Below, piece after piece: positions 1 through 8,355 of a stretch of DNA of 64,000 nucleotides (positions are counted from its first letter, which is position 1; each line of letters starts with the position of its first letter). A model generated the notes under the pieces. The model ran no database searches. It was not told where the DNA came from and worked only from the letters and a program-made list of their open reading frames with translations. Both the position numbers and the translations under genes were made by a program. Origin of the DNA: Thermostichus sp047461615 (lineage in GTDB: Bacteria; Cyanobacteriota; Cyanobacteriia; Thermostichales; Thermostichaceae); the NCBI RefSeq assembly GCF_047461615.1, contig NZ_JANSHI010000006.1:62001-126000 (forward strand), in the 5' to 3' direction.

Positions 1-556
1 CGATGTCTCGCAGCAGAAAGTCCAAAACCTCGATGCCATATTCCTTGAGCAAAAGGGCCACCCGTTCCCGGATTTGCCCCTGGAGCACTGGGCGCTCGGT
101 GGAATACAAAGCCTGGGCGGAAAAGCCGCTGGTCTCGTTGAGGATGACCGAGCGGACAATGGGAGCGATGCGATCGAGGTAGTTCTCCCCCAGTTGGGTA
201 TAAACCTTGGGAGCGTCCACAATGCGAAATTGCAGTGTTGCCTCAGCGGCAATCAGCTGTCCATCCTGAGAAAGGGCCAGCAGCCGCGGCGCGTAGGCGT
301 CGGGATCCTCGTCCCTCCAGGTCAGAGCTTGGGTTTTCACATCGAAGGTAACCGTGCGCGAGACAAAGGGCGGTACCCAGTGCAGGCCTGGCTGTAGGGG
401 CGTTGGGCTCACTCCCCCTCCCCAGGTAAACAGCACCATGTTCTCGCCGTTGCCCACCAAGCGCAGCGGCCTCCCCGCTGCCACCAGGATCAACACCGCT
501 CCCGCCAGAGTAAGCTGGGGCAGCCAGCGGCTTACCTGCCTTGGCCACCTTTCCAT
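1..556 (-). CDS. SPFH/prohibitin-family membrane protein (3' end outside window)
   Basis: The first 185 residues are visible; the C-terminus lies beyond the left edge. Residues 14-27 form a hydrophobic anchor and are followed by a band-7/prohibitin-like beta-rich region (MVLFTWGGG, then LHWVPPFVSR and a run ending NYLDRIAPIVRS). Such proteins assemble into ring-like scaffolds on membranes and often modulate FtsH-type proteases; the exact role here is not visible. The ATG at 556 is preceded by GGAGGGAGG about 8 nt upstream, which fixes the start. The gene is divergent from the small ORF at 817. Family assignment comes from recognised sequence pattern; subfamily is unknown. Confidence 0.75.
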   Translation of the reverse strand, partial: MERWPRQVSRWLPQLTLAGAVLILVAAGRPLRLVGNGENMVLFTWGGGVSPTPLQPGLHWVPPFVSRTVTFDVKTQALTWRDEDPDAYAPRLLALSQDGQLIAAEATLQFRIVDAPKVYTQLGENYLDRIAPIVRSVILNETSGFSAQALYSTERPVLQGQIRERVALLLKEYGIEVLDFLLRDI

Positions 557-816
557 CGGCAGCTGCCTCCCTCCTGCCCTTGCCAGTATTGTTGCCACCG
601 CCTTCAGAGGGAGGCAGGAGCTTTCGCCATCTTTTAAGCTTTCTGCCCGGCTTTCCTAGCCTCGGGCAAGTTGCAGAAGGACGAGAAAGCGGGAGCGCCA
701 ACGTCCCTGAATCTCGAAAAGTTCGCAAAAGTTCACTTCACAGTTTGCAAAGACTCAGGATAAGCCGGCGAAAAGAGAAGAAGATTAAAACATGATAAAG
801 ATTTGGGTTGCCGTTC

Positions 817-1098
817 ATGCTGCCTCCTCTCGATTACGAGCGGCGAGAGATCCAGGTGCCACCCTCCTGTATCGCGCTGGCAGCCCAGGCTCTAATCCGG
901 CAGGGGGTATCCGTCTACTGGCGGGAAGACAGCCTGTCTGCTCTCATTCAGCTGGGAGCCAGAGGAGCTAGCGATCGAGCTGCCATTTTGTTGGTGGAAA
1001 TGAGCCTTGCCAGCCAACCGGAGGAGCTGAAGAGCTGGCTGGAGATGTGCTGGCGACTACCCAGCCATCGCCGCGAGCTGTTGCAGGTGCGAGGATAG
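817..1098 (+). CDS. conserved hypothetical protein, 93 aa
   Basis: Small soluble, predicted helical protein beginning MLPPLDYERREIQVPP. No signal peptide, membrane segment or recognised motif is present. An in-frame TTG at 808 would add three residues, but the ATG at 817 is preferred. It lies upstream of the co-directional membrane-protein/acetyltransferase pair with a 114 bp gap, so co-transcription is uncertain. Codon usage and frame look like neighbouring genes. I do not recognise the family. Confidence 0.5.
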   Translation: MLPPLDYERREIQVPPSCIALAAQALIRQGVSVYWREDSLSALIQLGARGASDRAAILLVEMSLASQPEELKSWLEMCWRLPSHRRELLQVRG

Positions 1099-1212
1099 GG
1101 GATCGCTTCTTCTGCAGGCGCGCCAGTCTTGCAAAGTAGGCTGGGGGGATTTGGTCCTGAAAGACAGGGGCCAGGCGCTGCAAAATAGTCTGTAGTCTAG
1201 CACCCTCAGCCT

Positions 1213-1386
1213 ATGGATCTCTTGCGGCAGTACGTCCTTCCCGCCCTGATCCTACTGGTATTCCTGTTTACTCTGGTGGTGGTGAGCATCCGCTCGTTTC
1301 TACCCCAAGATATGGCCCAGCCTGCACCGATAGAGGAAGCCCCTCCTGTAGCTCTTTCTGGTTGCTGGATGCCTGCCTATGTCTGA
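1213..1386 (+). CDS. 57-aa single-pass membrane protein
   Basis: Reads MDLLRQYVLPALIL, a hydrophobic helix at about residues 7-25, then a short polar, proline-rich tail ending MPAYV. Its stop codon (1384-1386) overlaps the ATG of the downstream acetyltransferase (1379), an 8 bp overlap typical of translational coupling. It is below common gene-length cut-offs. Function unknown; the context suggests co-expression with the acetyltransferase. Confidence 0.5.
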   Translation: MDLLRQYVLPALILLVFLFTLVVVSIRSFLPQDMAQPAPIEEAPPVALSGCWMPAYV

Positions 1387-1897
1387 AACTGGGATCCCTT
1401 TGCCTGCCGGCTACCGTTGGCGCATTGGCTCTGCCTGGGATCGACCCTGGGTGCGGCGGGGACTGCAGGCCACTTTGCAGGAATCTTTCCCCGAGCAGAA
1501 GCACTGGGATCACCTGGAGAAGACGCTAGATCGCCTCTTTGACCCCCCGCGTACCCCCTGCTGGTGGATCTTGAAAGAAGAGACAGGGGAGCCAGTGGGC
1601 GGTGTTTGGGCCGGCATCTCTACCGATCAAGCCACCTATCGGCGGGTAGCCTACGTCTTCTTGCTCTGGGTGGATCCTGCTCACCGCCGGCGAGGGCTGG
1701 GCAGGGCCTTGATGCAACAGGTGGAACGCTGGGGATCCCAGCAGCAGTTGGCAGCCATCACCCTGCAGGTTTATCGCCACAACCAGGCTGCCCTCAACTT
1801 TTACAAGCAGGCCCACTTTAGCGTGCAAGGCTACTGGCTGTATAAGCCCCTCGGCGGCGCCAGCACAGCTGATCCAGAAGGTTATGAAGTTTTGTAA
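1379..1897 (+). CDS. GNAT-family N-acetyltransferase
   Basis: 172 aa with one GNAT fold. The acetyl-CoA-binding motif HRRRGLGRALMQQ is at about residues 101-113, preceded by the beta-strand VAYVFLLWVDP and followed by the motif-B-like NQAALNFYKQAHF, as in RimI-type enzymes. It transfers acetyl from acetyl-CoA to an amine; the substrate cannot be told from sequence. The start overlaps the small membrane protein upstream, so the two are probably an operon. Confidence 0.8.
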   Translation: MSETGIPLPAGYRWRIGSAWDRPWVRRGLQATLQESFPEQKHWDHLEKTLDRLFDPPRTPCWWILKEETGEPVGGVWAGISTDQATYRRVAYVFLLWVDPAHRRRGLGRALMQQVERWGSQQQLAAITLQVYRHNQAALNFYKQAHFSVQGYWLYKPLGGASTADPEGYEVL

Positions 1898-1964
1898 GTA
1901 AGCCAGGCCTTGTTCTCAGCTCTCTTTTTGATGAAAGCGGTGGCAACGAGTGGGGGGAACGCCC

Positions 1965-2273
1965 ATGTCCAGACCTGTCAAGCTGAGCGAAGCGGAGATC
2001 CAAGCCAAGCTGGAAAGCCTGCCGGGCTGGTCCTTGCGGGAGGGAAAGCTGCACCGCCAATTTCAGTTTCGCTCTTTCGTCGAAGCCTTTGGCTGGATGA
2101 GCAGTGTGGCCTTGGTGGCTGAGAGCATGGGCCACCATCCCGAATGGACCAATGTGTACAACCGTGTGCGGGTGGATCTCACCACCCACGACGCCGGGGG
2201 CATTACGGAGCTGGACTTTGCCTTGGCACAACGCATGAACGAGCTAGCCGGCTCCTCGGCAGCCAATGGCTGA
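1965..2273 (+). CDS. pterin-4a-carbinolamine dehydratase (PCD/DCoH family)
   Basis: 102 aa, normal length for the family. The active-site signature HHPEWTNVYNRV is present and is followed by LTTHDAGGITELDFALA. It dehydrates 4a-hydroxy-tetrahydropterin, recycling pterin cofactor; in cyanobacteria lacking phenylalanine hydroxylase it may serve pterin or molybdopterin metabolism. The ATG at 1965 has GGGGGGAA 7-8 nt upstream and is preferred over an in-frame GTG at 1950. It stands alone between the acetyltransferase and ycf39. Confidence 0.9.
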   Translation: MSRPVKLSEAEIQAKLESLPGWSLREGKLHRQFQFRSFVEAFGWMSSVALVAESMGHHPEWTNVYNRVRVDLTTHDAGGITELDFALAQRMNELAGSSAANG

Positions 2274-2390
2274 GCTGAGGCAAGCAAGCAGGGATCCCCC
2301 TTTTTGGGTCTGCTCCCAGACCGAGAGGGGGTGTGTTGGGAGCTATCTCAGTCTGATAAACTAAGGCCGAGGTTAAGAAATGATAACTTT

Positions 2391-3350
2391 ATGAACGTGC
2401 TGGTTGTCGGGGCAACGGGAACCCTGGGCCGTCAGGTAGTGCGGCGGGCTATTGAGGAGGGCCATCAGGTCACCTGTCTGGTGCGAAACCCGGCTAAGGC
2501 TGCTTTCCTAAGCGAATGGGGGGCCCACCTCAAAGTGGGGAACCTGCTGCAGCCAAGCACGCTCCGAGAGGCCATGGAGGGTGTTGAGGCGGTGATTGAC
2601 TGTGCCAGCGTGCGACCAACCGACACGCTCACCACCCGCCAGGTGGATTGGGATGGCAAGGTCGCTTTAATCAACGCCGCTCGGGCCGCCCAAGTGGGGC
2701 ACTTTATCTTTTTTTCCATCATGGGCGCTCAGCACGAATACCCCAATGTGCCCCTGATGAACTTTAAGCACCACATTGAGAAGTATCTGGTCGGATCCCA
2801 GATGCCCTACACCATTTTTCGCCTGGCGGGCTTCATGCAGGGGCTGATTGGCCAGTACGCCATCCCCATTTTGGAAGAGCAAATCGTTTGGGTAACCAGC
2901 GAGAGCGTTCCCACGGCCTACCTCGACACCCTAGACGCAGCCCGGTTCGCGGTGCGGGCCCTCAGCCTCGAAGCAGCCAAGCGACAGATCTTTCCCTTGG
3001 TGGGGCCCAGGGCTTGGACTTCCCAAGAGGTCATTGCCCTGTGCGAGCAGCTTTCTGGCAAAAAGGCCAAGGTCAGGACCATACCCCTGGGCCTGTTGCG
3101 GGGAGCGCGCAAGGTAGCTCAGTTCTTTCAGTGGAGCTGGAACATTGCCGACCGGCTGGCGTTTGTGGAGGTGATTGCCGCCGGAGAGCCAATGCACGCT
3201 GACATGACACCGGTGTGCGAAGCCCTAGGCATTGAACTGGCTTCCCTGACCTCCCTCGAGGACTTCCTCGCAGACTACTTCCAGAGGATGTTGAAACGGA
3301 TTCGCGAGCTGAAGGTTAAACAACCCAAGAAGGTCAAGACGCCTTTCTAA
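2391..3350 (+). CDS. ycf39: Ycf39/HCF244-type NmrA-like PSII assembly factor
   Basis: 319 aa atypical short-chain dehydrogenase. It starts MNVLVVGATGTLGRQVVRRA, an NAD(P)-binding GxxGxxG fingerprint, and keeps ARAAQVGHFIFFSIMGA and YTIFRLAGFMQGLIGQYA, typical of Ycf39. Known homologues work with high-light-inducible proteins in early photosystem II reaction-centre assembly (chlorophyll delivery to D1). The frame is open 29 codons upstream of 2391, but the fold begins at this ATG. Long C-terminal basic tail (KVKQPKKVKTPF). Monocistronic by appearance. Confidence 0.9.
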   Translation: MNVLVVGATGTLGRQVVRRAIEEGHQVTCLVRNPAKAAFLSEWGAHLKVGNLLQPSTLREAMEGVEAVIDCASVRPTDTLTTRQVDWDGKVALINAARAAQVGHFIFFSIMGAQHEYPNVPLMNFKHHIEKYLVGSQMPYTIFRLAGFMQGLIGQYAIPILEEQIVWVTSESVPTAYLDTLDAARFAVRALSLEAAKRQIFPLVGPRAWTSQEVIALCEQLSGKKAKVRTIPLGLLRGARKVAQFFQWSWNIADRLAFVEVIAAGEPMHADMTPVCEALGIELASLTSLEDFLADYFQRMLKRIRELKVKQPKKVKTPF

Positions 3351-3428
3351 GGGAAACTGCAGCCGAGGCGGGAGTAGAGCGTAAACTGGATAGCGGGCTA
3401 GCCTTTTTCTCAACTCCAGCTTTTCCCG

Positions 3429-4415
3429 ATGAGCGAGACGGTTGTCACCTCCCCAGGAGCAGCTGTCGCCCAGCCCGAGCCAGCCATTGCCGTTGCCGGC
3501 CTAAGCAAAACCTACCGCACCGGCTTTTGGCTAACCAAGGTGGTCACCCCTCTTAAGGATTTTTCGCTAACCGTGGCCCGCGGTGAAACCTTTGGGCTAC
3601 TAGGGCCCAACGGAGCTGGCAAAACCACCACGATCAAGTGTCTGCTGGGCATTGTCGAGCCCACCAGCGGCAGGGGCACGCTCTTGGGCAAACCCCTGGG
3701 GGATCGCTCCATCAAGCAGCGGGTAGGCTACCTGCCGGAGAACCCCTATTTTTACGACTACCTGACCGCTTGGGAGTTTCTCCATTTTGCTGGCAAGGTG
3801 TTTCGCCTCTCGGACAGCCTCCTCAAGGAGCGGATCCCGCAACTGCTGGAGCTGGTGGGGCTTTCTATGGATACAGCCCGCAAGAAGCCAATGCGCACCT
3901 ACTCCAAGGGCATGCTGCAGCGCACGGGCATGGCCCAAGCCCTGATCAACGACCCAGAGCTGGTGTTTCTGGATGAGCCGATGTCGGGCCTGGATCCCAT
4001 GGGCCGCTACCAGATGCGGGAGATCATCCTGTCTCTCAAGCAGCAGGGCAAAACGGTATTCTTCAACAGCCACATCCTGGGGGATGTGGAGGTGATCTGC
4101 AGCCGCATCGGCCTCATGGTCGGCGGCAAGTTGGTGCAGCAGGGAACGTTGGACGAGCTGCTAGGCCAGAGCAAGAGCTACCGCGTGCAAGGGCACGGCG
4201 GCGCCGTAGAGCAGTTCCGCGACTGCCTTGAGCACTTCTCCATCCAAGGATCCCATTGGTCGGGAGAATGGAGCGGATCCCTGCCGGAGCTGCTCAATCT
4301 CCTAAACCAGGCGGGGGCGGTGGTAACCGATGTGCATTGGCAACGGCAGTCCCTAGAGGAGTTCTTTGTCGAGCAAGTGCGGGCCATTGAAGGGGATCGG
4401 CCACTCTCTGCCTGA
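3429..4415 (+). CDS. ABC-2-type transporter ATP-binding protein
   Basis: 328 aa. Walker A GPNGAGKTTTIK (~residue 59), signature YSKGMLQRTGMAQAL, Walker B ELVFLDEP, and the H-loop FFNSHILGD are all intact, so it should hydrolyse ATP. The C-terminal ~90 residues resemble the DrrA/CcmA-type extension. The partner permease is not adjacent; the next gene is sqdX on the other strand. Substrate unknown. An N-terminal extension of about 22 residues rich in Ala/Pro precedes the domain. Confidence 0.85.
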   Translation: MSETVVTSPGAAVAQPEPAIAVAGLSKTYRTGFWLTKVVTPLKDFSLTVARGETFGLLGPNGAGKTTTIKCLLGIVEPTSGRGTLLGKPLGDRSIKQRVGYLPENPYFYDYLTAWEFLHFAGKVFRLSDSLLKERIPQLLELVGLSMDTARKKPMRTYSKGMLQRTGMAQALINDPELVFLDEPMSGLDPMGRYQMREIILSLKQQGKTVFFNSHILGDVEVICSRIGLMVGGKLVQQGTLDELLGQSKSYRVQGHGGAVEQFRDCLEHFSIQGSHWSGEWSGSLPELLNLLNQAGAVVTDVHWQRQSLEEFFVEQVRAIEGDRPLSA

Positions 4416-4444
4416 CCTGGCCCAGGTGTTTTGGAACGTCATTT

Positions 4445-5572
4445 CTACCGACTACGTCCTGCCTCAGCGATGACAGCGCGGTAGTACTCCTCTAGCTGCT
4501 GCGTGGCTGCGGACCAGCTCCAGCACTCGGCCTCCTGGCGGGCCTGTTGCCGGAAAAGTTGCCGCTGGTCGGCCCTCTCCAACAGTTGCCGTGTGGCTTG
4601 AACAAAGTCGCTGTCGGAGTCGGGATCAAAGAGAAAGCCGTTGCGGCCGCTGTCCACCACATCGGTAATGCCGCCGCAGCGGGGGGCGATCACCGGACAG
4701 CCGGCAGCCATGGCCTCTAACAAAACCAGCCCCAACGTCTCGGTGCGGGAGGGAAACACGAATAGATCGGCAGAAGCAAAGGCCGCCGCCAGCTCTTGCC
4801 CCTGCAAGTAGCCCGTAAACACCACGTCATAGCCAGCAAAATGCTGTTCCAGGGATCGCCGCTCCGGTCCATCCCCGACAATAGCCAGACGCGCCTGCGG
4901 GATCTGCTCCAGGAGCACCCGGATCCGCCCCACCTCTTTTTCTGCGGAGAGCCGACCCACGTAGAGCAACAGCGGCCGCTCTGGCTGCCCTGCGCTAAGG
5001 CGAGCCCGCATCTCTGGACTGGCGGCCTGGGGATGGAAGAGCTCCGTATCCACTCCTCGCTGCCACAGGTGAACCCGCTCGATGCCGTGGGCAGTGAGCT
5101 CCTGCATCATGGCCGTCGAGGTACAGAGGTTGAGCCGCGCCAGATTGTGCCCCAGCCTGAGGAGGTTCCACAAAACCCCCTCCAGAAAGCCCAGCCCATA
5201 GTGCTTCAGGTACTTTGGCAAATGGGTGTGGTAGGAGGCCACCAGGGGGATCCTCATGGTCTGACTGTAGTAGAGGCCCCCCAGACCCAAAACCGCTGGG
5301 TTGACCACGTGGATGACATCCGGTCGAAAACGGCTAAGCAGCCTGCCAATGGCCGGGCCGGGAGCAGCCAGCTTCAACTCTGGGTACAAGGGCAAGGGGA
5401 AGCCGGGGATCCCGTAAACCCGTGCCCGCGCAAACCGCCTGGGTGCTCCCTGAGGGGCAACAATCAGCACCGAGTTGCCGCGGGCCGTTAGGTGGCGCAC
5501 TGTATGGCAAAGCCGGGTAACAATGCCATCTACCTTGGGCAAGAACGTCTCTGTAAACAGAGCTATGCGCAT
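4445..5572 (-). CDS. sqdX: sulfoquinovosyltransferase SqdX (GT4)
   Basis: 375 aa GT-B glycosyltransferase starting MRIALFTETFLPKVDGIVTR, which matches cyanobacterial SqdX closely. Further features are HVVNPAVLGLGGLYY, SYHTHLPKYLKHYGLG, STAMMQELTAHGIERV and the GT4 E-x7-E motif in RTETLGLVLLEAMAAG. It transfers sulfoquinovose from UDP-sulfoquinovose to diacylglycerol, making SQDG of thylakoid membranes. sqdB is not adjacent. An in-frame GTG at 5599 would add nine residues; the ATG is chosen from family alignment. No strong ribosome-binding site is visible. Confidence 0.92.
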   Translation of the reverse strand: MRIALFTETFLPKVDGIVTRLCHTVRHLTARGNSVLIVAPQGAPRRFARARVYGIPGFPLPLYPELKLAAPGPAIGRLLSRFRPDVIHVVNPAVLGLGGLYYSQTMRIPLVASYHTHLPKYLKHYGLGFLEGVLWNLLRLGHNLARLNLCTSTAMMQELTAHGIERVHLWQRGVDTELFHPQAASPEMRARLSAGQPERPLLLYVGRLSAEKEVGRIRVLLEQIPQARLAIVGDGPERRSLEQHFAGYDVVFTGYLQGQELAAAFASADLFVFPSRTETLGLVLLEAMAAGCPVIAPRCGGITDVVDSGRNGFLFDPDSDSDFVQATRQLLERADQRQLFRQQARQEAECWSWSAATQQLEEYYRAVIAEAGRSR

Positions 5573-5678
5573 CGGGGATCCCAAGCCTACTGCTCCCACC
5601 CGTCGGACGGTGTCTTCAACGACTCTTAGGATGAGTGTTGCACAAAATGGCGACGCAACAACGGCTTGGGCACCCCCT

Positions 5679-5816
5679 CTAGCGGGACAGGCTAGCAGCA
5701 GGGCTGGCTGGCTGGATCTGGCCCAGGGCTGGGTCTTGGCCCAGAGTATCTGCCAACGTTTTGCTCACAGATAGCAGCATGGCCGCCAAAGCCAGGCCAA
5801 TGACATCTCTCCACAT
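5679..5816 (-). CDS. possible 45-aa secreted or membrane peptide
   Basis: In the 367 bp gap between sqdX and the M50 protease, the minus strand encodes MWRDVIGLALAAMLLSVSK followed by a polar Gln/Pro/Ala-rich tail ending in Arg and TAG. The hydrophobic stretch at residues 4-17 looks like a signal peptide or single anchor. A GGAG lies about 9 nt upstream of the ATG. No family recognised; the ORF is short enough to be chance. Confidence 0.3.
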   Translation of the reverse strand: MWRDVIGLALAAMLLSVSKTLADTLGQDPALGQIQPASPAASLSR

Positions 5817-5939
5817 TGTCCGCTCCCACACTCCTCACGCCCCTTACTGTAGCGGCGGCTTTTGCGGCCGGGCAGTGATGGGCAACGGATTTTTGGGTGA
5901 TAGCAATCACTGCCAAAATTGCGGCTTTGCCCCTTTTGG

Positions 5940-6656
5940 CTAGTCGCGGAAGGCCAGTTGCAAGCTGCTTATCAGCACAACCAAAGAAAACACCGCCATC
6001 ACCCCTCCCCAGAACCAGTAGGGCAAAAACAAATTTTGGGCTATCTGGCTGGAGTCGGAGAGGATCAGCCGCCCGTTGATGACAGCACCCTCCATAAAGA
6101 GATAGTCAACCTGGTGATAGGTGCTCACACAGGCCTGCACCCCCAGAAATTGCAGGACAAAGCCCCGCAACCAAGGGGAAGCCCAGCCAGCTACCGCCAG
6201 GATGCCCAAACCCATGGCGGGGAGGAGCAAGAGGCCAAAGGGAGAACGCACCCAGAGCAGCGTCGAGAGCAACAGCAGGGATCCCAAAAACACCAACCCC
6301 AGCCAAGCTGTGCTGCGGCGGCGGGAAGCGAGGATGAACAGAGCCCCAGCCAGCGGCGGGCCCATCGGCCCAGCGGCGGCCACCAAAGCCCGCCCCACCC
6401 GTCCTAAAAACAGCTCGCCACTGTAGATAGCTAGCCCCGAGCCATTGGGATAGATCTCCAGACGATGAAACTCTCCCCCCAACAGCAGCGCCGTCAGCCC
6501 GTGGCCCATCTCATGAAACCAGGTGGCCAACAGGGTAAAGGGATAGAGGAGGTAATTGCCCCCGGGAAACCGCCAGAGCAAAACCGTCAGCCCTGCAGCA
6601 GCCACCAGCCAAATCACGCTGTGCCGGTCAGGTTTTTCGGAAGGGGAAGAAGGCAT
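5940..6656 (-). CDS. M50-family (site-2-protease-like) membrane metallopeptidase
   Basis: 238 aa with several membrane helices. The zinc motif HEMGH is at residues 48-52 in the second hydrophobic segment (LLATWFHEMGHGLTALLLGG), as in the M50B group. The usual distal NxxPxxxLDG-type motif is not evident, although HQVDYLFMEGAV near residue 185 contains an aspartate in a suitable place. Likely a cyanobacterial M50-like integral membrane protease; target unknown. Starts MPSSPSEKP, cytosolic, before the first helix. Confidence 0.75.
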   Translation of the reverse strand: MPSSPSEKPDRHSVIWLVAAAGLTVLLWRFPGGNYLLYPFTLLATWFHEMGHGLTALLLGGEFHRLEIYPNGSGLAIYSGELFLGRVGRALVAAAGPMGPPLAGALFILASRRRSTAWLGLVFLGSLLLLSTLLWVRSPFGLLLLPAMGLGILAVAGWASPWLRGFVLQFLGVQACVSTYHQVDYLFMEGAVINGRLILSDSSQIAQNLFLPYWFWGGVMAVFSLVVLISSLQLAFRD

Positions 6657-6890
6657 AGGGGGAGAGGAGACTTGCCAAAAAAGAGTCTAGAACACCTAGG
6701 CCCGTAGACACCTGCTAGCGGTGCAGAGTTTCAAGCCATTGAGTCTTGCCAAGCCTCAGTTGGGGGAAGGGAACGCCGGGGATCTGCCTTATAAAGAGAG
6801 ACGGGCTCCGCCTTGCCTTTGACCTCAAACCCATCTGAACGGGGACTTGCGATTAGGCTAACCCAAGGAGCTGCCGGCAGAGGAATTGAG

Positions 6891-7622
6891 ATGAAGGTAC
6901 TGCTAACCAACGACGATGGCATTGAGGCAGCAGGGCTGGCGCACCTCAGGCTAGCTCTCAGCGCTCTCGTTGCCGAGGAAAACTGCTGGATTGTGGCCCC
7001 TCACCAGCCGATTTCCGGCTGTAGCCACCAAGTGACGACGGGGCGGCCCTTCCGCGCCTGGGCCCGTGGCACGCGCACCTTTGCTGTAGAGGGATCCCCT
7101 GCCGACTGTGTGCGGGTGGCCTTGTTTAAGCTTGCCCCTTCCGTGGATTGGGTGCTTTCTGGCATCAACGAGGGAGGGAATCTGGGAACGGATGTGTACC
7201 TGTCCGGCACGGTGGCAGCGGTGCGGGAAGCGGCGCTGCGGGGGATCCGGGGAATTGCCATCTCCCAGTATCGGGCAGGAAGCCAACCCATCGATTGGGA
7301 GCAAGCGCAGCGGTGGACGCGGGAGATCTTGGCAGAGCTGATGGAGCAACCCTTACCTAGAGGCGCCTTTTGGAACGTGAACTTGCCCCACCTGCCGCCT
7401 GGATCCCCTTTGCCGGAGCGAGTTTACTGTCCCCTCTGCACGCAGCCGCTGCCGCTTGATTACGCCGTGGAAGCAGAGGGAGAAGGCTTGGAGTTGCTGT
7501 GGTTCCGCTACCAGGGGCGCTACGCAGAGCGCGCTCGCGATCCCCAAACCGACACCGATGTCTGCTTCTCCGGTCGGGTAGCCATCACCCAGGTGCACCT
7601 GACCTCAGGAGCTCCCCGGTGA
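6891..7622 (+). CDS. surE: 5'/3'-nucleotidase SurE
   Basis: 243 aa. N-terminus MKVLLTNDDGIEAAGL carries the paired aspartates of the metal site; HQPISGCSHQVT and SGINEGGNLGTDVYLSGTVAA complete the catalytic region. It dephosphorylates nucleoside monophosphates, and in some bacteria polyphosphate or stress-linked substrates. The frame is open 26 codons upstream, but the fold starts at this ATG, preceded by AGAGGAATTGAG. Its 3' end overlaps the convergent DUF3318 gene by 18 bp. Confidence 0.95.
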   Translation: MKVLLTNDDGIEAAGLAHLRLALSALVAEENCWIVAPHQPISGCSHQVTTGRPFRAWARGTRTFAVEGSPADCVRVALFKLAPSVDWVLSGINEGGNLGTDVYLSGTVAAVREAALRGIRGIAISQYRAGSQPIDWEQAQRWTREILAELMEQPLPRGAFWNVNLPHLPPGSPLPERVYCPLCTQPLPLDYAVEAEGEGLELLWFRYQGRYAERARDPQTDTDVCFSGRVAITQVHLTSGAPR

Positions 7623-8225
7623 GGGAGTGAGGTTGCGGGCGATGGTTCTCAGCCGCTGCAGCCGCAGCGCCGTCAGGATGTCAGAGGGATCCAGCTTCAG
7701 GGTTTGTTCCAGAGCCTCTGCCAAGTGTTGGGCTGCCTCCTGACGGGTATAGCCGCGGAACTGGGCGCGGCGCAGGGCAAATTCATCGGCATCGAAAGGG
7801 GCGCTCTCGCGATTGAGACTTTGCCAGATCTGTCGAACGGAGAGGGCCGTAATGCCCCCCGCTAGAAGAGCAGAGAAGGGGTGTTGCAGAGAGAGCTCCA
7901 CCAGGGTGGTAATGCCCCCAAACAGCGCCAGCGATTGGTAAAACCCTGGCTGCAGCCAGTTGCGATGGCTAAGCCAGCCCACCTCCCGCAGAAACAGGAG
8001 ATCTCGGTGCGGCTGCGGGATCCCTTGCCACCGGCGAAAGTCGATGGCAATGGTGCCCTGGGGCTGCCAGGGAGCCTGGCGGCGAGAAACCAGCAGCCTC
8101 TCGCCTCCCGAGTGAGGAACAACTTTGATCCAAGCTCGGAAGGAAGCGGGGAGCAGATCCCGCAAGCGTTCAATTTCTTCTTTTTGAAAGGTTTCCAAGG
8201 ACTGGAAGTCTGGGCCACTAGTCAT
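7605..8225 (-). CDS. DUF3318-like cyanobacterial protein
   Basis: 206 aa. It contains ERLRDLLPASFRAW, IAIDFRRWQGIPQPHRDLLFLREVGWL, a central hydrophobic stretch (ALFGGITTLVEL, ~residues 108-135) and a C-terminal YTRQEAAQHLAEALEQ. These fit a cyanobacteria-specific family of unknown function that I recall as DUF3318. Probably membrane-associated. Convergent with surE, overlapping it by 18 bp. Confidence 0.65.
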   Translation of the reverse strand: MTSGPDFQSLETFQKEEIERLRDLLPASFRAWIKVVPHSGGERLLVSRRQAPWQPQGTIAIDFRRWQGIPQPHRDLLFLREVGWLSHRNWLQPGFYQSLALFGGITTLVELSLQHPFSALLAGGITALSVRQIWQSLNRESAPFDADEFALRRAQFRGYTRQEAAQHLAEALEQTLKLDPSDILTALRLQRLRTIARNLTPSPGSS

Positions 8226-8355
8226 ACTTACGTGTGCTGATTCTTGAACCCCCTCTCTAGCCTAGCGGCAGCAGGGGTGGCGTGAGGCTTGGCAAGCGAA
8301 CGTTCTGGCTCCTGCGGCTTTAAGCTGAGAAGAAAAGCCCAGCCTGGATTGAACC

